Shown: one piece after another, positions 24,618 to 35,000 of the stretch
Layout: each line of letters opens with the position of its first letter
Numbering within the stretch: position 1 is the stretch's first letter
Origin: Glycine soja
Lineage: Eukaryota; Streptophyta; Magnoliopsida; Fabales; Fabaceae
Direction of reading: 5' to 3'
NCBI RefSeq assembly: GCF_004193775.1
Contig: NC_041011.1
Coordinates: forward strand, 47,127,167-47,191,166
DNA length: 64,000 nucleotides
Notes under the pieces: model-generated
Database searches by the model: none
Seen by the model: the letters and a program-made list of their open reading frames with translations, nothing else
What the model was told of the DNA's origin: nothing
Made by a program: the position numbers and the translations under genes

Positions 24618-27600
24618 TCATTCCTCAGCAGCGTAAAGAGCCTTGATTTCCTCGACATCCTCATAGCTACCAAGGAATATGGGAGATCGCTCGTGCAACT
24701 TCTTTGGAACCAAATCAAGTGCCTGTTGACATAGCTAGATTCATCACTTTCACTGGCATATGATGCATTTATAATATTCTAATTAAAATCATTATGGATT
24801 CTCTTATTTTTCTTAATGTTAATAGAGGAGAAAAAGAAACACAAATTTTCTGGTGCTCAAAGTATCATTGATAATGAAGGGGTTTGCCAATTATGTTAAA
24901 GGTAGTGTCTTTGAAAGACTCTGGTCGTCTATGTCTCTCTCTTGCTTGTCTAAAGGAAGTGATGTGTTTTGGTGAGAAAAAATTTAGTTCAATTGGGTCT
25001 CAAGGATTCATTAGTGTCAATGTATGTCTCTAAGATTTTCTCATAACATATAAAAATACTTATATTATATATCAATAAAAGTATGAATAAAGTCCTCACA
25101 TTTAAGAGTAAAACTTAAACACATGTTCTTATGAGAGATAAATATGATTTTTATTAATTGAATCAATATTTATTGACTACGTTTGAATGAAAGAAAATAA
25201 AATAAAAAGGACGAAAAAAATATGATAAGTGATATTTTTTTGTTTGATTAAAAATTAATAAATAAATTTATTTTTAAAAAAATATTTTCTTTCTTACTTT
25301 CTATTTTCTCTTTAATTTGAATTTCAAAATTTCCTATTCATTTTTTCATCTCAAACAAGGGTTGAGAGAAATTTAGTCTAAACTAATTTTTTGTTTTTCG
25401 CCCTGTTTTTGGTAAATTACCCTTTGGTTGCCAGTGAAAGCCTGTCCTCCTGCTTGTTCCATCAAGAATGACATTGGGAAGACTTCATAGAGTACACTGC
25501 ACCAATCAAAGTAGATCCATAATTATGTATTCACTTCATTCAGTAACCTTAAATAAATAGTATATCAAGGTTGGATATGCTACTCTGGAAAAATAAGGCA
25601 GAGATTGAAATTGTCATACCGAAGTTTTCCATTTGGACTCTTTTTATCAGCCGGATACAGAAAAATACCTCCATAAAGCAATGTGCGGTGAACATCAGCT
25701 ACCATGCTGTTAAAGTTACAGGAATCATAGACAGAGTACTGTCATAAATTAAACATATATTTTGTTGAAGGTGACCAAACATTTGACTCGGCCATTCAGT
25801 AGTCAAATTCAGGTACACAATATGTTTATGATGATAATGCAAGGGCAAGTTATCTACAAATTATCTATACCTTCCAATATATCTTAGGGACTTTGGTGAT
25901 GAACCATCTCTTGGATACTTGCAGTTCTCCACATACCTGAACAGAAGTAGGAAAGGAAATCAAAGTGTCACAAACTGCATTATCGTGCCCGAAACATTTT
26001 AACTATTGGATTTATACATACTTGGTAGTAGGGTCATCCCAGTTTTTAGCATTTCCTTCATTCACTGAATAGATCTTGCCTTTCTTTGGAATCTGAAAGG
26101 TGAACCACAGATCAAGCAATTAATATATCACTCAAATAAGCTACAGATGGTTTCAATAAGATCATGCGTGCCCTTAACCCGTGAACTCTGTGAAGATCCT
26201 CTCACTTAAGTTCTCATTAACAGATGGACAACTATTAATTGAACGAACATTGCTACTTTTGGTGGCGGATCTAGGACTTTAAGTTAGGAGGAATATTTAT
26301 TTAAAAAATAAAATTAATAATTATTATCTTAAAAGAAGGGGAAAATTAAGTGCATGGGTTTTAAATATACAAAATTAGGGGATAGAATATACATATTAAA
26401 GATATTTAAGTGTGGATCCGCCACTGGTGCTTTGACAATAAAAAGTCGATACTCGATAAGATATTTTGTATAACATGGATGTGTCCTTAGATTTTTAATT
26501 CCAAAGGGTTAAAATGGGCAGTTCTCTTTCAGCAAAAGATATTTAGAGATTTTTCAAGGAGATAAAATTCTGTCTATTGTCTATAAGTAGTCAATAATAA
26601 ATACTGATCAAATACTTGCTCAAGAAAAAAGAAGTAAGCAGTTGGGTGAGATTTTAGTTTGAAAAAATGTGACTTTTTTAACTGTTAAGTCGCCAGGCCA
26701 GAGCATTTACAGAGAGAATAACAATTTACTATGAACGATGGGTAGATTAATAATACCTTGATGTCAGGGTGAGTTAGAATGAATTCCCCAAGAGATGGAT
26801 CAAGGGTGAAACCATTAACACCACTTCCAGTGCTTAACACAAGCTGTAAAGTATCCCAAATTAGTAATTATAATACACTTTAATTTTAGAATGAATTCAA
26901 AGAAAACTTAAACTCAGTCCACAGGTGCACAGAAAACAAACAAATAAATATTCATACTGAAAAAATGTATTAGCATGTATCATTAGTAAAAATTGATCAG
27001 TAACTTGTACTCCCCTTTAAAATTTATCATAATCAGAGGGAAAAGATGACTAAAAGAAGAAGGAAAAATCTGTTTTAAGAGAAAAAGACAAAGAGAGTTT
27101 TAAACAAGGACTTAATTTATCATACCGTGCAAGAGCTTCCATACATACAATAACCAGCTGCCAACATGTTCTTCCCGGGTTGCAAAACATCTTCAATGGT
27201 TGGTTCATGGTCTTCTTTTATCAAATAAATCCCAAAGATCTAAATGGAAGACAACACACTCAAATTGACAACCGCAATATATTATATTCAATCTGCAATA
27301 TTATCAATTAATCCCTTCTCTGTGTCTGGTATACTAATATTGCGGGAGAATTCAATGGAAAGAGAAAAACACATGGAATATGCATTTCAAGAAGGATATA
27401 TGGAGGAGGAGGGACCATACTGTGCCAATTGAAACACCACAATCAATGTTAGAAGAACCATCCAGCGGGTCAAAAACAACACAGTATCTGCACAATCAGA
27501 AAATTTCGTACAAATTGATTAGACTTGGCAAAACCAAGGTTAAATAAACACCAAGGGCATGTTCGTTTGCAGGAAAAGAGGACAGAAAATGAGTAAAATG

Positions 27601-28801
27601 AACAGTAAAATGAGGTAAAACATATTCTTTTATTCTATTTTAATTCAAAACTTTCATCTCAATTCACTTTCATTCTATGCCATTCGACTCTAGCAAACGG
27701 ACCCTATGGAAGAAATACTACTAAGCTATAGATAGGTAACAACTTTCCACGCTTAGAAGCTTCCACAAATGTTGCTTCCTCATCTTCTTCAGACACCAAG
27801 ATGCACTGGAAAAATATATCTCACCATCATCAACAAAAGCACATACTATATATTATATATTATATACCTTTAGTTTTCAATTAGACGCTTACAAAAAAAA
27901 AAAAAAAACCCTTAGTTTTCAAGACACACCAAATCACATATTGATGACTTACTGTTCGTCCACTGCTGACCAAAGCCTTGATAAAGACATCATTGGAAAG
28001 GACATCCAGTTTCTTTTGCTCTTCGCCCTTTATTCCAGTTAAGAAACAAATTGAATAAAAATGAACACCGAAATAAGAAAAACTAATCAAGGAGGATCAA
28101 ATCATCATACATTATTTAGAAAGTTACCATGCTGGAATTTGTATGCATGATGCAGGTTACTAAGATTTATTTATCAACCACTTGCCTGAACATTTGTCTC
28201 TCCTGCAAGTCCAATAAGCTTAGCAAGACCCGCCTGTGCATGCGTACGTAATCAATTGTTATAATCAAAGATTTTACACCTAGTATTAAATCGATTCATA
28301 AAAAATAAAATAAAAAAAAATCTTGAGCATGTATGTGTTAAAATTCAATCTAAAAGCAATTGTGTGTTTTCAGGTAATAATATAATTTTTTTTTAGAATA
28401 TTTATTTCATGAAATCGTATTAGAGCGACGTAATCTAGATCCTAGAGTTCAATTTTGCATTTTCTACCAGTCCAATACAAAAAATGAAATTTAAAAATAC
28501 GGTAGACGGTGGTTAGAGGTGACAAAATGAAGACCCTGGTCCAGTGAGGGCATATGATAGATAGAAATGATGCTGTTTTATAATTGAAAAGGGGTTTTGG
28601 TGCGTGCATGCATGCATGTGAGGGAAGAGAGAAGATGGATACCTTGTTAACAGCAGAGCAGAGGAACTTGCAACCGAGAACAATGTGACTGAGCAAGATT
28701 GAGAAATCGCCACGAGACTCAGGGTGGTTGGATTGTTGGTTCAGCACGAAGCGGGTGATGGTCATCAAGTCCGTGCGTTGAGCATCGGCACTGTGATCCA
28801 T
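24618..28801 (-). CDS. cyFBP: fructose-1,6-bisphosphatase, cytosolic (12 exons, 338 aa)
   Basis: Hydrolyses fructose-1,6-bisphosphate to fructose-6-phosphate, the first committed step of cytosolic sucrose synthesis. Coding exons, 5' to 3' on the minus strand: 28801-28643, 28233-28186, 28027-27953, 27805-27744, 27487-27421, 27239-27126, 26843-26757, 26092-26022, 25936-25871, 25706-25620, 25496-25421, 24722-24618; together 1017 nt, open throughout. The protein starts [13 protein letters not shown] with no transit peptide. It has the metal-binding acidic motif SEEDEE (residues 99-104), the catalytic signature DPLDGSSN (121-128) and AGGQAF near the C-terminus. It lacks the Cys-bearing regulatory insertion of the chloroplast enzyme, so it is the cytosolic, AMP/fructose-2,6-bisphosphate-regulated type. 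Length fits the family (about 340). Intron 2 starts with GC instead of GT. Three introns carry small transposon-like inserts. Confidence 0.95.
25189..25372. mobile_element. possible MITE in FBPase intron 11
   Basis: The segment opens with ACGTTTGAATGAAAG and closes with a loosely inverted counterpart (CATCTCAAACAAGG). The inside is AT-rich and non-coding. It sits wholly inside the last intron. Ends and target duplication are not certain. Confidence 0.3.
26262..26424. mobile_element. short inverted-repeat transposon relic in FBPase intron 7
   Basis: The first ten bases, GTGGCGGATC (26262-26271), are repeated perfectly in inverted orientation, GATCCGCCAC (26415-26424), enclosing about 143 bp of AT-rich non-coding DNA. 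The same terminal string appears near 34178-34190 in the MINDY gene, which supports a dispersed family. It looks like a non-autonomous DNA transposon (hAT-like MITE by terminal style). No transposase is present and I could not define a clean target-site duplication. Confidence 0.5.
27555..27704. mobile_element. probable MITE in FBPase intron 4
   Basis: The left end GGGCATGTTCGTTTGC and the right end GCAAACGGACCC are inverted relatives sharing GGG and CGTTTGC. The interior is AT-rich with no coding capacity. The 150-bp size and location inside an intron fit a miniature inverted-repeat element. No exact flanking duplication is visible. Confidence 0.45.
28184..28185 (-). other. non-canonical GC splice donor, FBPase intron 2
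   Basis: Read on the minus strand, the exon-intron junction is CAG/GCAAGT. This is the usual context of the minor GC-AG intron class. The only nearby GT, four bases on, would shift the frame relative to exon 3, which must begin GGC GAA GAG. The protein across the junction, [13 protein letters not shown], matches the FBPase family, so GC use is well supported. Confidence 0.85.
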
Positions 28802-30638
28802 TTCTTCACGCACTTATCTCTCAACGCACAACAATAAATAATATCTTCAATTCGATACATGACACGTGGAAGGCTAAGGGAGACCGAGGGACCTCGTGCT
28901 CATGACGGCGCGCGGATAACGATTTTTGTCATCTTCTTCCTGCCTTGCCTCATACAATCAGCCCATGCAATATTTCAGCTACAAGCTTTATTATTATATT
29001 ATATGTGGATGCATCTTTTCCTTCTCCTAATTTCTTTCCTTCAACTTTAAACCTTACAAAATTCTCCCTTTTATCCACATTCAATATATTCTCAGCCTCT
29101 TTTTTTTTTTTTCTTTTTAATTTAACTTGTGTACACCTTGTATATGATGAAAGATAACTACTCTTTTTTCTCTCTCTCTCTCTAAATACATATCCACTCG
29201 TTCCAACTTAATTAATAATTAGGAGATTTAAATATGTAATTGTGTTAAATAAAATTTTGGTATTATTCATAATAATTTACAGTGGTGACCCTAAATTCTG
29301 TCAAGGTAAGTGATTATTCAATTTTTTTTTATAAGGATGCCCTTTTTTTTACTTAATCTATATAAGTATTAAAATTTAATTTTATATGATGTTATAATGC
29401 AGCAATGCTAATGTATGCTTGAGGAAATGCTCTGTTCCGTTAGACTGTAAAATATAAAGGGGAAAATTTAGGAACATAAAAAAATGTTGAAAATTCTTTA
29501 AAATGTGATAGTTCATGATCTTGATGAAATTTTATTTGAAGAATTAAAAGTTTTTATTTTAAGATAAAAACTAAACGTTATTAGAGAGATATTTTTTTTA
29601 TTTTAAAATGTGATATTTTTTTATTGACATATAAAAGTAGGAAAAATCTCAATTGATATTTTGTTATATACAAATATAAATTTTGAAATATAAAAAATCT
29701 CAATTGATATAGAACGAATTTCATATAAGCCGATTAAACAATAAATTAAAGATAAGAATCAACAACGTTATTTAATTGATTTCACTATATTTCATTTAAT
29801 ACTAGAGTTACACTAATGAGTTTAATTACATTAACTGCACCTGTATTGAAACTAAAGTTGTGAAGTGTGCTTCTGAAACATATATTGTTTCATTTTAAAA
29901 ATTATTTGTAAATATATAAAATGTTGATGAATCTCATAACTAATTAGTTAAACTCCATTTGAAAGTCTCCAGCTAACACTAATAATATTAATCCCATGGC
30001 CATGGGGTCACTCTTCATGAATTGTAATGTACATGCCGCTTCTCTCGTTATCATTTGCTTCCTTTTCACTAATTAGTGCTACATTTTGTCACTGTAACAT
30101 AACTATCACAAATATAATGACCCTCCTTAGCTGCCAGCCAATGACCCATCTTCGTAAACAAACTTCTCAATTAATTTTATTTCAATGAAAAAGATACTAG
30201 TAGCTTCTCAGTACTTGAAAAATGAATAACCAATTAAATGGTGAATTAAATATGGAGTCACTTTTTTTTTTGCCTAATTTTAAAATATTTCCAATTAATT
30301 GAATAAATAATCATTCTAAAATTAGATAGTCTTTTAATTAATAATCAATACTCGCGTGTTTGTGTTTTCTAATTAGAAGAGATTAAAAAAATCTTCCGCA
30401 GTGTGTTTGCATAAGTTTTTGGAAGAGGGAAAAAAACCTTATGCATTCACTAAATGTGCATTTCACTGTTCGATTTTTATGTTTCTTTAAAAATGTCATA
30501 TTTTATTTATAATTTGAGCTTCCACTTAATTTTTTAAAAATATTTATATAATACACGAAGTATTTATTAACAGTATATTAAAATTTAAAATGATGGAATA
30601 ATTTATAAGAAAAATTAAAATCGTATGTCAATAATAAA

Positions 30639-30644
<6 letters not shown>

Positions 30645-30709
<65 letters not shown>
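30645..30709. repeat. long (AC)n-(AT)n microsatellite
   Basis: A short AC run leads into about 30 AT units, ending at the edge of the duplicated segment. It is likely highly variable between accessions. Confidence 0.9.
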
Positions 30710-30710
<1 letters not shown>

Positions 30711-30713
<3 letters not shown>

Positions 30714-31480
30714 TACTTATTGGTGGTTAGTAATTTTATGTGTTACATGAATTTTTAAACATAAGTAATAATAGATTAAAATTTTAAAAACATTTAAAGT
30801 TATCAAATATACACATTTAATATATATAATTTTTTAAAATATATATTATAATAAAAATGCTTAGACTATTTTGACAAAATAATTATAAAAAATGCTTGTT
30901 TAAAAATACATTATCAAAAAGTGATTTTTGGACTTTAATTCAACCCTACAAAGACTTATAAGAATTACTCATTATCTAGATGGTTTATCTTAATATTATC
31001 ATGTGTGACTTCAATTTATCTTATTTTTTTTTATAGTTATTGGTTATATGAGATTTTTTCAACACATTTCTCTATCTAGTGACTATATACATTATTAATT
31101 TTTAACAAAAAACGAGTAATTCTAAAAGGGTTACTCATGAATTTTTAAACATAAGTAATAATAGATTAAAATTTTAAAAACATTTAAAGTTATAAAATAT
31201 GCACATTTAATATATATAATTTTTTAAAATATATATTATAATAAAAATGCTTAGACTATTTTGACAAAATAATTATAAAAAATGCTTGTTTAAAAATATA
31301 TTATCAAAAAGTGAATTTTGGACTTTAATTCAACCCTACAAAGACTTGTAAGAATTATTCATTACTTAAATGATTTATCTTATTTTTTTGGTAGCTATTG
31401 GTTATATGAGATTTTTTCAACACATTCCTCTATTTAGTGATTACATATATTATTAATTTTTAACAAAAACGAGGAATAAA
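30711..31480. repeat. tandem direct duplication, about 350-400 bp per copy
   Basis: Copy 1 (about 30711-31120) and copy 2 (about 31127-31477) are nearly adjacent and align over almost their whole length. Both contain ATTTTTAAACATAAGTAATA, later GCTTAGACTATTTTGACAAA, and end at ATTTTTAACAAAAA-CGAG. They differ by scattered substitutions and small indels. Neither copy codes for protein. It is most simply a local tandem duplication; paired small LTRs are less likely because almost nothing lies between the copies. Confidence 0.8.
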
Positions 31481-31981
31481 ATTATAGATAGGATTCTTAT
31501 TTTTTAAGAAAAATAAAATAAAAAAGCAATAACTAATTTTATTTTCTTCTTCTTATTATTATTTCTTCCCTTTTCTCAACGGAAAAAGCATAAGCGCTTT
31601 TTGTTTCCTCTCCGTTAAAGGAAAGTATCGCCGGTGGCTTGCGCAATCAAATTCACAATGTTTCATTTCCCGCACTACCCTCATTTTTCACTGAAATTAC
31701 TCACTCTACAGCTGCGTTGAACCTTTAACTGAGGGTTCTCACGGTCATTTCGTAGATAACACCACTACAAAGATTTCATCCTCATTCATCCTCACACGAC
31801 ACCGTTTTCACTCACTCCACGCCACCGTCGTGGCTCCACCCCCGCCAAAATCACCCTCCCAATTCCATTTCCACTTTTGCCCCTCCCCGGCGCTCCCAAT
31901 TCCCAATTCGCCCCAATCTCAGTTCGATTTCGCAGAACACTGGATTCCAGAAGCTCGGTTCTTGATCGCCAAGAAACGGAG

Positions 31982-32004
31982 CCCTAAAAATAATTCTTTT
32001 AGGG
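31982..32004 (+). promoter_or_regulatory. small hairpin with telo-box half, MINDY leader
   Basis: CCCTAAAA (31982-31989) and TTTTAGGG (31997-32004) form a perfect 8-bp inverted repeat around a 7-nt loop, about 50 bases before the start codon. The following TTT makes AGGGTTT, the core of a plant telo-box. A regulatory role is inference. Confidence 0.35.
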
Positions 32005-32055
32005 TTTCTCTGTCTCTGTGTGGTTTTGGCACTAAAACTTTTGATCCGTTTGAGA

Positions 32056-35000
32056 ATGGGGGATCGAGGAGAAGACGAGGATTTGCAAATGGCGATTCGG
32101 ATGAGCATGCAGCGTGGGACGCCGGAGCCGAAGCGCAGCAAGCCGCTTGACGCCGTCGCCGGGGCGGTTTCGGGGTCGCCAGAGGAGTCTCCGGAGTACA
32201 AGACCCGGCGACGGGAGCTCATGGCGGCGGCGGCCGAGAAGCGTATGGCGGCAGCGGCGAGGGTTTCGCCTTCTCCGTCACCGTCGCCATCACCGGTGAA
32301 AAAGGGCGGTGAATTGGGGAGGAGTGAGGAAGATTCGCGTTTGAAGAGTGTGAATTTGAGTAAGGAGCTTTCTGCGGAAGAAGCTAATCAATTGTTTGGT
32401 ATGGTGTTTGGGAATGAAGTTTCTAAGGGCATTCTTGCACAGTGGAGCAACCAGGGAATTCGGTATTTATAACTTATAAAATTTACCTTAAGTGTATGTA
32501 TATGACTATATGTTGCCAAGTGTAAGATTAACAGACACAAACTCTTTAACATGTCCATGCATTGAAGCCTCTGTTGTATGCTTTATTTTTCAAGATGATG
32601 TTGTAATTGATACCTTTGTCCATGCTTTATTTTTCTTATTTGATGTTCCAGTGCACATTCCTGCTTCCCCTAGTATTCCAGCTGTCTGTGTTTCTTGTTT
32701 CTGTGATTGGAGTCTGAGTCATTATGGCATGTGATCTTGGACTTAATGTGCATTCGTTGTAGTCTAATATCATGCTGTTTTTGTTTTTTCTGAATCAGGA
32801 TATGCATATTTGTTTTATATTTTTTTATCATGAATTGAGTTCAGTCCAAATTGTTACTCATAGTGCCATACAGTCTTGAAAAGTCCCATGACTTCACGCA
32901 TGTTTGGGATCGCGGAACATTAATAAAAAAAATCATGTTCCATCCCACGTTGAACCCAAAGCAACAAATAGTTGCTTCTACCTTTTCATGGTATCACCAT
33001 GATCTTGTGGGGTTGAAATGAACAAAGTTCCTGTTAAAACAACTGAAAAAAAAAACCAAACTAAAATAGAATGCAACATTGCTATTGAACATAGTCATTT
33101 TTGCATGAAGTAGAGTAGCAAAATTCTGTTATACAAAGTGATTATGCTCACTTAATGCCACACTCCTTAATTTAATAGCAAAAGTCATACATGTGTTGTC
33201 CTTAATACTATGTGTTAGTTATTTGGAGACTTTTTATTTTTATTTTTGAGATTCTGTGGAGGTCTGTTTAATAGTATAATGTATTGGCATAAGCTTTGTA
33301 TCTTGTCCTGTAATCGATGACCAACTTTTCTTATTTAGCAACTTTTGCTTCTGTGCATCATGTCACTAGAACCTTTCTGCTGTGAAAATAATGCTATGCT
33401 GCACATTTTCCATTTGTGAAGCATAATTTATGAATGGATTAATTTCATTCACTTAAAAACCATCATTATAAAGGAAGTCATGAACACGTATTTTCAACTC
33501 TTCGTCTGCATGTTATGTTTTTGAACATATTGTCCTTTTCTTCAAGATGTTTTGAGTTATTTGTTTCTTATACTTTTAAATTTGAATAAGATTGTCTACT
33601 TTCTTTTTATCGCTAATACTACCAAAACTTTGCTATAGGTTTAGCTCTGATCCTGTAACATCAATGGGCCTAGTGCAGCATGAAGGCGGTCCCTGTGGCG
33701 TTTTGGCAGCTATACAAGTAATGGCTACTTTTTCAATATTTCTTATGAACTTGAGGCATGCTGTCCATTTTCCAAAATCACTTAAAAGGTCCCTATTTCA
33801 AAAAAATGCAAAATGGTACTTATTTGCTTATTTGAAAGTTTTAAAAATTTCAAGCTTTCACAAAATACATAGTGTCATGACAAAAGAAATCTAAAATACT
33901 TAAGTTTCTACAAATTACAATTGTCGTCTATGCATTTGCATACTTTGAAAATGTTCTATGATTTTGTTTACTGTCAATACTATAAAAACTAAAAGGATAA
34001 AGTAATAAGATTAGTATCAATTTATTTTCTTTTTTATTTCTTATATTTTTTACATTCATTTTTTAAAATATATGTATGAGGGGCAATACCTATTTTTTAT
34101 GGGGGTAATTTTCTTTATCACACATATACAGATAAAAAAAATCTTGTGGGGGAAATTGCCCCCGCACCCTATAATGTGGATCCGCCAGTGGTTCTGGGTC
34201 ACTGTTGCCTGCTGCACTCATTTCAGTAAAAATACTGAAAAAATGCATCCCACCATGGCTCAAATGAACCCACAACCTGCAGTAGGGATGAGCATGCAGC
34301 AAATGTAATATTTATTCTATATATACGTATTTAATCAAACTCTATATTAACAAAAATGACACCCAATATGATTCAAACCCAAGACCTACAATAGGCACAA
34401 ACGATCTCTACCACTAAGCTAGAGATATTAGTTTATATATATTAACAAATGTAATATTTATAATATACACTATATAAATTATATATAATTATTTATAACA
34501 CTGTACCGGGTCATGTGGTTCAATTAGTGGCCCAATGGTTCAACTAATGACCCAGTGATCTTGTGCCTTGACCGGGTCAATCACGGGTTCTGTTTTTAAA
34601 ACTATGCTTATTTGGTTGTGATAATTTATTTCACTCAAAATACAGACCTTCTGGATGGCAAGCCCAACAATATTTACCATAACAAGGGCTAAACTATTGA
34701 GACTGCTTTCCATGGTTTTGGACTGTGAATTTAGAGTGAAACTGTAAGCACTTAAATGATTGCAACCTATAAAATATTAGCCACTGGCTGTATGGTACAT
34801 GTATCCCGTGTTTTCTTTATATGATTTCCTGTGTATATGTTGCAAGTAAAATGATTTTATTGATGGCAATGGGGCAAGATGAGTGCAGGTAGCGCTTTCC
34901 CTCTGCTACATTTGTTTCCATTTATATTAGTGGGTATCCGTACAATGTATCAGGTATTTATTTATGGATATCCACACATATTTAGAACTTAAAATCCATG

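Larger units (their letters stand above)
28802..32055. other. intergenic region between two divergent genes
   Basis: This is the shared upstream region of FBPase (left, minus) and the MINDY-like gene (right, plus). Both ends are less AT-rich and probably promoter or leader. The middle is very AT-rich, with a long (AT)n tract and a 350-400 bp direct duplication listed separately. A CACGTG-like ACACGTGG lies near 28862, about 60 bp upstream of the FBPase start codon. No coding gene is seen. Confidence 0.6.

Noticed and set aside
34370..34421. A tRNA gene suggested by good A and B boxes
   Set aside because: Flanking 16-bp target duplications and the lack of a matching acceptor stem show a SINE, not a functional tRNA gene.
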